From contig DATBIO010000242.1 in assembly GCA_036556965.1 (NCBI GenBank), forward strand, positions 1-22,188: a stretch of 22,188 bases of DNA, read 5' to 3'. The DNA is from DATBIO01 sp036556965. Its GTDB lineage: Bacteria > Acidobacteriota > Vicinamibacteria > Fen-336. Each line of letters begins with the position of its first letter. Positions within the stretch are counted from its first letter, which is position 1. Shown here one piece after another: positions 10,215 to 17,558 of this stretch. The notes below the pieces were generated by a model. That model ran no database searches and had not been told where the DNA came from. It worked only from the letters and a program-made list of their open reading frames with translations. The position numbers and the translations under genes were made by a program.

Positions 10215-10270
10215 GGCCCGGTACGGGCCGCGGCCACGAACCGACGCGCGTCGTCATTCACGAAGCGCGG
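10169..10270 (+). repeat. Direct repeat copy A (left end of island)
   Basis: This stretch matches 13261-13361 in the same orientation at about 86% by hand count, with one 1-nt gap. Identical runs include 10173-10199 with 13265-13291 (27 bp) and 10226-10254 with 13317-13345 (29 bp). Copy A contains the functional end of the response regulator and a decayed reverse-strand tail of the MFS exporter. Confidence 0.9.
10223..10270 (-). pseudogene. Remnant of the MFS exporter C-terminus
   Basis: On the minus strand this reads RFVNDDARRFVAAA, against RFVKYDARRFVAAA-stop at the end of the intact exporter (13314-13361). The stop codon has become CGT, and the frame runs on to a later TAG that overlaps the response regulator's stop. 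Only about 15 codons remain. It is a scar, not an expressed gene. Confidence 0.8.
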
Positions 10271-10275
10271 AGACG

Positions 10276-10283
10276 CGGACTCC
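10276..10283. repeat. Candidate terminal inverted repeat, left end
   Basis: CGGACTCC here is the reverse complement of 13248-13255. Each copy lies 5 bp inside its flanking direct repeat, and this symmetry is the reason to list it. Eight bases alone could be chance. Confidence 0.35.
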
Positions 10284-10306
10284 AGGATCGGAGGTCGGCG
10301 GAATCC

Positions 10307-11275
10307 TCAGAACTGCTCGCGCTCGTCGAGGACGCCTTCGGTGCGCAGCCACCACTTCGGCTGGTAACGGACGAAGACCGGCACCTCCGTCCAGGGCTCC
10401 TCGGTCCCGACCACGAGCGTGAAGCGGTCGCGCGTCCGCGACGCGCGCTTCACGCTCTCGAAGTCCATGCGCACCACCCGCTCGAAGCGGCGCCCTCCGT
10501 AGCTCTCGGCGGCCAGGTACTCCGCCGACCTCAGCGTGAGGTCGTACAGCGCGGCGTTGAAGGTGAAGGTCACCATGGTCCGGCCCGGCGCCTTCCAGCG
10601 GCCCCCGGCCGCCCGCGCCGTTTCGACCGTTTCGTGGATCAGGTCGCCGAGCGCGAAGAGGAAGCCCGGCCGGGTGCCTCCCGGCAGCCGGGCGCTGCGG
10701 ATGCGGGGCGTGGCCGGGGTCGCCTCCAGGACCGCGCGCACTTCATCGAGGTCGCGGTAGGTGTAGTCCCGCGCCGTCAGCGCCGTGGTCGACACGGCGC
10801 GCGCCTCGCCGTCGGCCACGCGCGTGCGGATGATCTTGAACACGTGGCCGTCCTTGCCCTCGGTGGCCAGCCGCGTGCGCGCTTCCTCCACCGACTCCTC
10901 CGTGGTCTGCTTCATCAGGCCGAGCATCACGGAACCGGCCTCGTCGCCCTCCTCGCGCGCCCAGCCCCAGCGGTTGATCTTCAGCGGCGCGCGGCCGGGG
11001 TCGGAGCCGAGCAGCAGCTCGTAGCCCCGGCGGCCGCCCTCCCCCTGGCGCCAGACCAGCTGCACGCCGCCCACCGTGGACGCGCGCGTCCAGAACAGCA
11101 GCGGACGGATGGCCGCGACCATCCGGTACCGCTGCTCGCGGACCACCGGCAGCGAATCCGACGGCTCGAGCCGGCTGGGGACGTCGGGGCGTGCCTCCGG
11201 CTCGGAGGCCGGCGCCGGGGACAGCCCGGCCAGGGCCAGGCCGGAGGCAGCCGCCAGACGCAGGAAGGCCTTCAT
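10307..11275 (-). CDS. Exported protein of unknown function, partner of the radical SAM gene
   Basis: 322 residues with a clear signal peptide (MKAFLRLAAASGLALAGLSPAPAS, cleavage likely near 24). No transmembrane segment follows, and I see no catalytic motif and recognise no family. The mature part has many beta-strand-like and aromatic stretches (INRWGWAREE, TMVTFTFNAALYDLTLRSAEYLA, VPVFVRYQPKWWLRTEG), suggesting a beta-rich periplasmic or lipid-associated fold. The start lies 19 nt downstream of the radical SAM stop on the same strand, so the two form an operon inside the island flanked by direct repeats. Its role is probably tied to that enzyme's product or substrate, by context only. Confidence 0.75.
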   Translation of the reverse strand: MKAFLRLAAASGLALAGLSPAPASEPEARPDVPSRLEPSDSLPVVREQRYRMVAAIRPLLFWTRASTVGGVQLVWRQGEGGRRGYELLLGSDPGRAPLKINRWGWAREEGDEAGSVMLGLMKQTTEESVEEARTRLATEGKDGHVFKIIRTRVADGEARAVSTTALTARDYTYRDLDEVRAVLEATPATPRIRSARLPGGTRPGFLFALGDLIHETVETARAAGGRWKAPGRTMVTFTFNAALYDLTLRSAEYLAAESYGGRRFERVVRMDFESVKRASRTRDRFTLVVGTEEPWTEVPVFVRYQPKWWLRTEGVLDEREQF

Positions 11276-11294
11276 CCCGCCACGGGCGGGGCGC

Positions 11295-13172
11295 TCAGTG
11301 GCACCCGCAGCCGCTGCCGCAGCCCGCCTGCACCGCCTGTCCGTTCCCGTTCCCGTTCTGCACGGAGACCACGGGCAGCCGCCGCTTGAGCGCGTCGGGC
11401 AGGGGTATCGGCCGGTCTCCCGCGTAGATCTTGTGGCGGCCCTTCTGCTTGAACCATTCGCCCGTCGTCGCCACCATGTGCATGTTCTCGACGATCTGCC
11501 GCCAGCCGACCCCCGTATTGTAGGCGCAGAACGAGATCTCCCCCTCCTGCGTGCCGTAGGGGATCACGCACATCTCGGTGCGCCGGAAGTCGTAGGTCCA
11601 CAGGTCCTGGAACCACATGCTGGCGATCCAGAGGAACTCCCAATCCCCCTCCGGGTCGCGGCTGCCCGGCGCCCTCTCGCCGCCGAGCAGGCGGCTCTTG
11701 AACATCTCGAGCATGCGCCAGACGGTGAGTCCCGCCGGGGCCTTGTCCTCGTCGAAGTTCCGCAGGAACGACAGACCGACCTGCGCGATGGAGAGCGCGC
11801 GTCCCCGCCCGGAGTCGACGATCACGTCGATGTCCTTCATGAACTGGTCCATGTCGAAGAAGGCCGAGAGCGGAGCCCAGGCGTTCGTGCTCCGGTTCCG
11901 CGCCAGCAGCACCGACGCGCCGCAGTTGGGATGGCACCCGCAGCTGAGCTGCCCGAAGGAGGAGTCCGGCGCGCTCAGGTGGTCGACCAGCGAAGCGAGG
12001 GAGACGCCGGCCCCGAGCGGGAACCAGTCGCGCAGGGGGTCGATCCGGCCGTCGTAGTAGCGGGCCAGCTCGTGCGCGAGGTGCGAAGTGGTGTAGCGCT
12101 TCCGATGGCGCTCCTCGTCGCTGATCTCCTCGTCGCGGCCGGTGAACGAGACGGGCTGGAAGGCGGGCCCGCCGACCTTGTGGTGGTTCTCCATGCAGAA
12201 GTCCACGATCGGCCCCACGCTCTCGTTGTTGAGGCCGTTCACGATGGTGACCACCGGCGTGATCCTGATGCCCGCCGCGTACATGTTGTCGATGGCGATC
12301 TTCTTGACGTCGAACAGGTTCGAGATCTTGCGGTGGGAGTTGGCCTCGTTGGTGACGCCGTCGAACTGCAGGTAGGCCATGTCGAAGCCGGCTTCCTTCG
12401 CCTTCTCCGCGAAGTCGGGCTCGAGGGCGAAGCGCAGGCCGTTGGTGGCGGCCTGGACCATCTTGTAGCCGACCTTCTTCGCGTACCGGCACGCGTCCAG
12501 GAAGTGCGGGGAGAGGGTGGGCTCCCCGCCGGAGAACTGCACCGACATCTGCCGCCGCGGCTTGAAGGAGATCGAGTCGTCCAGGATCTTCTCGATCTCC
12601 TCCTGCGTCAGCTCGTGGACGTAGCCGACCTGGTTCGCGTCCATGAAGCACGGGCTGCACATCATGTTGCAGCGGTTGGTGAGGTCGATGGTCAGCACGG
12701 CGCCGCGCCCGTACTTGATCGACGAGGTGCCGTGCCGGTGGACCAGCTCGTCGCCCAGGGTGGCGAAGTCCCGCCCCGGGAAGCGGCTCTCGATCCGCCG
12801 CGAGAACTCGGCGTCGATCGAGATCAGGTCGTCGAAGGTGCCGTGCTCCGGGCACGCCTTGCGCACGCGGACCTGGTTGTCCCGCTCGTAGAGCGTGGCC
12901 TTGATCTCGCCGAGATGGCCGCCCACCAGCTCGGAGACGCTGCGCTCCCCGCGCAGGATCTGCGCGCGCGTCTCCACCACGCAGCGCGGGCAGAGCGAGT
13001 CGGTCTCGCGCGGGTAGCCCAGCGGCGGCCGCGAGCGGTGGCGCGACTTCAGGAGAGGGCCGGGAGCCCAGGGACGCGCGGGACCTTCCCTGGCCGGGAC
13101 GCGGGTGTTGACGGCCTGGAAGACCCTCCAGGCAGTCTCCCCGACCCGCTGCAGGCTGTGCCCGAGATCCAT
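11295..13172 (-). CDS. Radical SAM enzyme of the Tes-like COG1964 family, Cys-rich tail
   Basis: 625 residues. The radical SAM signature is TNRC168-NMM-C172-SP-C175, which binds the 4Fe-4S cluster that cleaves S-adenosylmethionine; FSGGEPTL (213-220) is the glycine-rich SAM motif. Before it lie CPRC (61-64) and CPEHG (107-111), and after it CGCHPNC (411-417), C535 and C549, all candidate ligands for auxiliary iron-sulfur or rubredoxin-like sites. This layout, with LTIDLTNRCN, resembles archaeal tetraether synthase (Tes, MJ0619), which joins lipid tails by C-C bonds; bacterial relatives are linked to membrane-spanning lipids. A GNGNGQ linker leads to a GCGSGCGCH tail. ATG 13172 has GGAGGTG 6 nt upstream; the frame is open to 13304 but that part runs into the repeat. 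GC is well below the flanking genes. The subfamily is less sure than the superfamily. Confidence 0.85.
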   Translation of the reverse strand: MDLGHSLQRVGETAWRVFQAVNTRVPAREGPARPWAPGPLLKSRHRSRPPLGYPRETDSLCPRCVVETRAQILRGERSVSELVGGHLGEIKATLYERDNQVRVRKACPEHGTFDDLISIDAEFSRRIESRFPGRDFATLGDELVHRHGTSSIKYGRGAVLTIDLTNRCNMMCSPCFMDANQVGYVHELTQEEIEKILDDSISFKPRRQMSVQFSGGEPTLSPHFLDACRYAKKVGYKMVQAATNGLRFALEPDFAEKAKEAGFDMAYLQFDGVTNEANSHRKISNLFDVKKIAIDNMYAAGIRITPVVTIVNGLNNESVGPIVDFCMENHHKVGGPAFQPVSFTGRDEEISDEERHRKRYTTSHLAHELARYYDGRIDPLRDWFPLGAGVSLASLVDHLSAPDSSFGQLSCGCHPNCGASVLLARNRSTNAWAPLSAFFDMDQFMKDIDVIVDSGRGRALSIAQVGLSFLRNFDEDKAPAGLTVWRMLEMFKSRLLGGERAPGSRDPEGDWEFLWIASMWFQDLWTYDFRRTEMCVIPYGTQEGEISFCAYNTGVGWRQIVENMHMVATTGEWFKQKGRHKIYAGDRPIPLPDALKRRLPVVSVQNGNGNGQAVQAGCGSGCGCH

Positions 13173-13247
13173 GGCGACACCTCCAACGCTGATGCTCGCT
13201 TCTAGACCAGCCGGTCGCCCCGCGCCATTGGACCAAAGTCCCACAAG

Positions 13248-13255
13248 GGAGTCCG
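13248..13255. repeat. Candidate terminal inverted repeat, right end
   Basis: GGAGTCCG is the reverse complement of 10276-10283 and stops 5 bp before the right direct repeat. It is short, so treat it as a candidate only. Confidence 0.35.
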
Positions 13256-13260
13256 GGGCG

Positions 13261-13361
13261 CCGAGTGCAGGCCGTGCTGCGCGCGCTGGAGCACCCGCTG
13301 GCAAGGGCCCGGCTCAGGCCGCGGCCACGAACCGACGCGCGTCGTACTTCACGAAGCGGGG
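13261..13361 (+). repeat. Direct repeat copy B (right end of island)
   Basis: Second copy of 10169-10270, about 3,091 bp away in the same orientation. It contains the functional 3' end of the MFS exporter on the minus strand (stop at 13314-13316) and a decayed tail of the response regulator on the plus strand. Confidence 0.9.
13262..13305 (+). pseudogene. Remnant of the response regulator C-terminus
   Basis: The plus strand reads RVQAVLRALEHPLARAR, against RVQAVLRALEDRLL-stop in the intact regulator at 10171-10214. A 1-nt deletion and substitutions have removed the stop (TAG became AAG). Only about ten codons are still recognisable. Confidence 0.8.
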
Positions 13362-14531
13362 GAGGAGAAGGCCGCACAGGAGCACGCCCGCCACGCACAG
13401 CACACCGCCCGAGACCACCGACCCCCGCACGCCGACCAGGGCCGCCACCGCCCCCGCCTCCACGTGGCCGAGCAGCGGCCCGCTCATGTAGCTCACCATC
13501 TCGATCCCGGCCAGGCGCCCGCGCAACGCGTCGGGGATGGTCTGGTTCCACAGGGTCATGCGGAACATCCCGCTCACCGCGTCCGCCCCGCCGGCCAGGG
13601 CCAGGAAGAACAGGGCGAGGGCGAAGCGGTCGCAGAGCCCGAAGGCCACGATGGCCAGGCCCCACACCGTGGCCGCCAGCATCACGGCGAGTCCGTGCCG
13701 GTGCACGCGGGGCGTCCAGCGGCTGGTGAGGCTCGCCACCAGCGCGCCCACGGCGGGCGCGGCGTACAGGGGTCCGAGGGCCGTGGCGCCGCCGTAGCGC
13801 TCGGCCAGGGCCGGGAAGAGGGCGAGGGGCATGCCGAACACCATGGCCACGAAGTCGACCACGTAGGTGCCGATCAGCTCCTGGCGGCTGCGCGCGTAGC
13901 GGAAGCCCTCCGCCACGCGGCGCAGGGTGGGGCGCTCGGCGCTCTCCGGCGGCGGCGTGGCGCGGATGAGGGCGATGGCCAGCACGGAGGCGGCATAGGT
14001 GGCCAGGTCGAAGAGGTAGGTGGCCACGAGCCCCACGGAGGCGATGAGCACGCCGCCCAGGGCGGGGCCCGCGATCATGCCCACGCTCCCGCGCAACGCG
14101 CTGAGGGCGGCGGCCGCGGGGATCTCGTCGCGGTCCACCAGCCGCGGGGTCAGGGCGTCGATGGACGGACGCTGCAGGCCGTTCAGCGCGGACATGAACG
14201 CGGCGATGGCGTAGAGGAGCCACACGGGCGGCGGCCCGAAGTGGACGGTGCCGGCCAGGAGCGCGCTGCCCGCCCCCAGGCCCACTTCCGTGAGGAGGAC
14301 CAGCCGCCTGCGGTCCACCGCGTCCGCCAGCGCCCCGCCCAGGAATGCGGTGACGAGGAGGGGCAGCAGCTCGGCCAGCCCGAGCAGCCCCACCGCCAGC
14401 GAGGAGCGGGTGAGCGTGTACATCTGGTAGGGCAGGGCCACGTAGGTGACCATGGTGCCGAGGAAGGTCACGGCCTGCGCCGCGTAGAGCAGCCGGTAGT
14501 CGCGATGGCGGCGGAGGGGACGGAGGTCCAT
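13314..14531 (-). CDS. MFS exporter, EntS/MFS_3-like
   Basis: 405 residues with about 12 hydrophobic helices. RRHRDYRLLYAAQAVTFLG at the N-terminus, the loop GGALADAVDRRRL near 65-77 (MFS motif A-like) and NGLQRPSIDALTPRLVDRDEI are typical of the enterobactin-exporter-like branch, which exports siderophores, drugs or other small molecules by proton antiport. It is divergent from padR across a 73-bp region with PadR-type half-sites, so it is likely a PadR target. A TATACT -10-like box on its strand lies at 14550-14545. The last 15 codons lie in direct repeat B. The substrate is unknown. Confidence 0.88.
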   Translation of the reverse strand: MDLRPLRRHRDYRLLYAAQAVTFLGTMVTYVALPYQMYTLTRSSLAVGLLGLAELLPLLVTAFLGGALADAVDRRRLVLLTEVGLGAGSALLAGTVHFGPPPVWLLYAIAAFMSALNGLQRPSIDALTPRLVDRDEIPAAAALSALRGSVGMIAGPALGGVLIASVGLVATYLFDLATYAASVLAIALIRATPPPESAERPTLRRVAEGFRYARSRQELIGTYVVDFVAMVFGMPLALFPALAERYGGATALGPLYAAPAVGALVASLTSRWTPRVHRHGLAVMLAATVWGLAIVAFGLCDRFALALFFLALAGGADAVSGMFRMTLWNQTIPDALRGRLAGIEMVSYMSGPLLGHVEAGAVAALVGVRGSVVSGGVLCVAGVLLCGLLLPRFVKYDARRFVAAA

Positions 14532-14560
14532 GGCGCGGCCGGCGAGTATAGGCGGGCCGC

Positions 14561-14598
14561 ACTATAGCCATTGACACTATAGCCACCATGGCTATAGT
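14561..14598. promoter_or_regulatory. PadR-type operator: three actatagcca half-sites
   Basis: actatagcca occurs at 14561-14570 and 14576-14585, and its reverse complement tggctatagt at 14589-14598. The last two form a perfect inverted repeat with a 3-nt centre. PadR proteins bind dyads of this kind (ATGT/TATA-flanked half-sites). The dyad covers the spacer and -10 of the padR promoter; the extra half-site extends toward the MFS gene, so one regulator could control both directions. Confidence 0.8.
14571..14598 (+). promoter_or_regulatory. padR promoter
   Basis: A perfect -35 TTGACA (14571-14576), a 16-nt spacer and -10 TATAGT (14593-14598). The start point would fall near 14604-14606, at the padR ATG itself (14605), so the mRNA is probably leaderless. 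The operator dyad overlaps both elements, which predicts autorepression. Confidence 0.75.
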
Positions 14599-14604
14599 CG
14601 CAGG

Positions 14605-14964
14605 ATGCCCGAGCGCCCCGAGGTCGAGGAGCGGCCGCCCCTGCCCCTGGCCACCTTCCACATCCTGCTCGCCCTGGCCGAGGGCCCGCGCCACGGCTAC
14701 GCCATCATCCAGGACGTGGCCGTGCGCACGGAAGGGGCCCTGCGCCTGAGCGCGGGCACGCTCTACCGCTCCATCCAGCGGATGCTGGAGGACGGCCTGC
14801 TCGTGGAAGCGCGCGAGCGCCCCGTCCCGAAGCTCGACGACGAGCGGCGGCGCTACTACCGCATCACGCCCCTCGGGGCCGCGGTGGCGCGCGCGGAGGC
14901 GCGCCGGCTGGCCTCCCTCGTGCGGCTGGCCCGCGCCGCCGGCTTCGCCCCGGGGCGGGCGTGA
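14605..14964 (+). CDS. PadR-family transcriptional regulator
   Basis: 119 residues. The winged-helix N-terminal domain has the family pattern FHILLALAEGPRHGYAIIQDV, then LSAGTLYRSIQRMLEDGLLVEA and RRRYYRITPLGAAVARAEARRL. Small PadR proteins of this type repress efflux genes and often pair with ADOP permeases in Acidobacteriota. ATG 14605 has no Shine-Dalgarno and sits at the predicted transcription start. The stop overlaps the ADOP start (GTGA), so permease translation is coupled to the regulator. The palindrome just upstream is its likely operator, and the divergent MFS gene a second target. Confidence 0.92.
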   Translation: MPERPEVEERPPLPLATFHILLALAEGPRHGYAIIQDVAVRTEGALRLSAGTLYRSIQRMLEDGLLVEARERPVPKLDDERRRYYRITPLGAAVARAEARRLASLVRLARAAGFAPGRA

Positions 14965-17555
14965 CGCGCGCGTACCGCGCGCTCCTGCGGCTCTACCCGG
15001 CCTCCTTCCGCCGCGAGTACGGGGCGGAGATGTGGGCGATCGTGCGCGAGCGGCGGCGTGACGTCGCTCCCGGACTGCCCGTGGCCGCCTTCTGGGCGCG
15101 GTCGCTGGGCGACCTGGCCACGAGCGCGCTCCTCGCGCACCTCGACATCCTCCGGCAGGACCTGCGCTTCACCGCGCGCACGCTGCGGCGCGCGCCCGGC
15201 TTCGCCCTCACCGCGGTGGTGGTGGCCGCCCTGGGGGTGGGCGCCACCACCGCGACGTTCTCCGTCGCCGACCACGTCCTGCTCCGTCCCCTGCCCTTCG
15301 CCGAACCCTCGCGCCTGGTCATGCTGTGGCAGGGGGACGCGGCCCAGGGCTACCAGAACGAGCTGTCGCCCGCCAACTACCGCGACTGGCGGCGCGAGGC
15401 CACCAGCTTCGAGGGGATGGCCGCCTACCGCCAGCGCTCCGTGAACCTGGTCGGGGAGGGCGATCCGCAGCGCCTGAACAGCGCGGGCGTGACCTGGGAC
15501 CTGTTTCCCCTCCTCGGCGTCCAGCCGCGGCTGGGCCGCGGCTTCAACCGCCTCGACGACCAGGAGGGCGCGGCGGGGACGGTCGTCCTCAGCCATCCCC
15601 TGTGGCTCAGCCGCTTCGGCGGCGACCCGGATGCGGTGGGCCGCAAGGTGCTGCTCGACGACCAGCCGCACGTGGTCATCGGCGTCATGCCTCCCGGCTT
15701 CCACTTCCCGAACCGGCAGACCGACCTCTGGACGGCCATGCGCTTCGCGGAGGCGGACTTCGAGGACCGCGGCGACACCTACCTCTACGCGGTGGCGCGG
15801 CGCCGGCGCGACGTGCCGCTGGAGCAGGCCCGCGCGGAGATGGGGGTGATCGCGGGCCGCCTCGAGCGCGCCTACCCCGAGGCCAACGCGGGCGTGGGGG
15901 CCCTGGTCGTCCCCCTCCGCGACCACGTCAACACCCAGTCGCGCCTGCTGCTGGGCGCCCTCCTCGGCGCCGCCCTCTGCGTCCTGCTCATCGCGTGCAC
16001 CAACCTCGCCGGCCTCCTCCTGGCCCGGGGCCTCTTCCGGACGCGCGAGCTGGCGGTGAGGACGGCGCTGGGGGCGGGCCGGGAGCGGCTGGTGCGGCAG
16101 CTCCTGACGGAGAGCCTGCTCCTGGCCGCCGCGGGGGGCGCGCTGGGCGTGCTCCTCGCCGTGGCCGCCATGCCCCTGGTCACCCGGCTCGTGCCCAACG
16201 TGCTGCCCATCGCCGCCGTCCCCGCCGTGGACCTGCGCGTGCTCGCCTTCGCGGTGGCCACCACCGCCCTCACCGGCATCGGCTTCGGGATGGTGCCCGC
16301 CCTGCGCGCGGCGCGCGCGGTGGACGCGGACGCGCTGCGCGACCGTTCCGCGGCGGCGGGGACGGGCCCGCGCGAGCGCCTCCGCTCGTGGCTGGTGACG
16401 GCGGAGGTCACCGCCTCCGTGGTCCTGCTGGTGGCCGCCGGGCTGCTCATCCGCGCCCTCGGGCGCGTGCAGCAGGTCGATCCCGGGTTCCGCGGCGACG
16501 GCGTGCTCACCCTCCGCACGGCTTTGCCCCTCCCGCGGTACGCGAAGACCCTCGACCGGCAGCAGTTCTACCGGCGGGTGCTGGAGGGGGCGCGCGCCCT
16601 GCCCGGCGTCGAGGCCGCCGCCTACACCAGCTTCCTGCCCATGGTCATGCGCGGCGGGATCTGGACGGTGGAGGTGGAGGGCCAGCCCCGGCCGCCCGGA
16701 CAGCGGCCGCCCGTGAGCCTGCGCTTCGTCACCCCCGGCTACTTCGAGACCCTGCGCATCCCCATCCTCGCCGGGCGCGACGTGAGCGAGGGCGACACCC
16801 AGGGGGGGCCGGCGGTGGCGGTGGTGAGCCGGTCGTTCGCCGCGCGCCACTGGCCGGGCGACGATCCCCTGGGCCGGCGCTTCACGGTGGCCTTCGTGCT
16901 CCGCACGGTGGTGGGCGTGGCGGGCGACGTCCGCGTGCGCGGCCTGGAGCGGAGCAGCGAGCCCCAGGTCTACCTCCCCTACCAGCAGGTCGAGGACGGC
17001 GGGTTGGTGGGCTACATCCCCAAGGACCTGGCCATACGCGCCTCCGCCGACGCGGAGTCGCTGATCCCGGCCGTGCGCCGCATCGTGCAGCAGGCGGACC
17101 CCCAGCAGCCCGTCTCCGACGTGCGCCTGCTCGCGGAGGTGGTGGCGGACGACACCGCCCCGCGCTCCGTGCAGGTGCGCGTGCTGGCCCTCTTCGCCGC
17201 GGTGGCCGTCCTCCTCGCCGCCATCGGCATCCACGGCCTGCTCGCCTTCACCGTCTCCCACCGCGCGCAGGAGATCGGCGTGCGCGTGGCGCTCGGCGCG
17301 CAGCCGCGGGACGTGCTGGCCCTGGTCCTGCGCCAGGGCGCCCAGGTGGCGGCGGCGGGCGTGGCGGCGGGCCTGTTCCTGGCCTATGCCGCCGGCCGCT
17401 CGCTGCAGGCGCTCCTGGCCGGGCTGAGCCCGCGGGACGCCACGTCGTTCGCGGTGGCCGTGGCCCTGGCCGTCCTCATGACCCTGTCCGGCAGCGCCTG
17501 GTCGGCGCTCCGCGCCGTGCGCCTCGATCCCGTCCGCGCGCTGCGCGGCGACTAG
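14961..17555 (+). CDS. ADOP-type MacB/FtsX-like ABC permease
   Basis: 864 residues. The N-terminal YRALLRLYPASFRREYGAEM segment is the mark of the ADOP family, followed by two MacB-type units: TM near 81-103, an extracytoplasmic MacB_PCD domain, and three FtsX helices starting near LLLGALLGAALCVLLIACTNLAG; then a second TM (TAEVTASVVLLVAAGLLIRAL), a second extracytoplasmic domain and three helices at the C-terminus ending RLDPVRALRGD. Two half-permeases are thus fused. No ATPase gene lies nearby, as is usual for these orphans, so it may share an ATPase or act as a non-classical efflux or stress-sensing component. GTG 14961 overlaps the padR stop. The substrate is unknown. Confidence 0.9.
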   Translation: MTRAYRALLRLYPASFRREYGAEMWAIVRERRRDVAPGLPVAAFWARSLGDLATSALLAHLDILRQDLRFTARTLRRAPGFALTAVVVAALGVGATTATFSVADHVLLRPLPFAEPSRLVMLWQGDAAQGYQNELSPANYRDWRREATSFEGMAAYRQRSVNLVGEGDPQRLNSAGVTWDLFPLLGVQPRLGRGFNRLDDQEGAAGTVVLSHPLWLSRFGGDPDAVGRKVLLDDQPHVVIGVMPPGFHFPNRQTDLWTAMRFAEADFEDRGDTYLYAVARRRRDVPLEQARAEMGVIAGRLERAYPEANAGVGALVVPLRDHVNTQSRLLLGALLGAALCVLLIACTNLAGLLLARGLFRTRELAVRTALGAGRERLVRQLLTESLLLAAAGGALGVLLAVAAMPLVTRLVPNVLPIAAVPAVDLRVLAFAVATTALTGIGFGMVPALRAARAVDADALRDRSAAAGTGPRERLRSWLVTAEVTASVVLLVAAGLLIRALGRVQQVDPGFRGDGVLTLRTALPLPRYAKTLDRQQFYRRVLEGARALPGVEAAAYTSFLPMVMRGGIWTVEVEGQPRPPGQRPPVSLRFVTPGYFETLRIPILAGRDVSEGDTQGGPAVAVVSRSFAARHWPGDDPLGRRFTVAFVLRTVVGVAGDVRVRGLERSSEPQVYLPYQQVEDGGLVGYIPKDLAIRASADAESLIPAVRRIVQQADPQQPVSDVRLLAEVVADDTAPRSVQVRVLALFAAVAVLLAAIGIHGLLAFTVSHRAQEIGVRVALGAQPRDVLALVLRQGAQVAAAGVAAGLFLAYAAGRSLQALLAGLSPRDATSFAVAVALAVLMTLSGSAWSALRAVRLDPVRALRGD

Positions 17556-17558
17556 CCC

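Noticed and set aside
10215..10306. Intrinsic terminator after the response regulator (GGCCC/GGGCC near 10215-10229)
   Set aside because: The stem is short, has no T-run, and lies within the repeated junction sequence, which explains its presence better.
11295..11360. Cys-rich tail as a RiPP precursor peptide
   Set aside because: It is part of the enzyme's own frame, with no separate start, leader peptide or peptidase/exporter partner. It is kept only as a Cys-rich tail.
13228..13236. TTGGACCAA palindrome upstream of the radical SAM gene as an operator
   Set aside because: Nine bases with no second copy and no promoter placement; it cannot be told from chance.
13173..13304. N-terminal extension of the radical SAM gene
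   Set aside because: The frame is open, but it is Ala/Gly/Pro-rich, runs into direct repeat B, and ATG 13172 has a strong GGAGGTG ribosome binding site.
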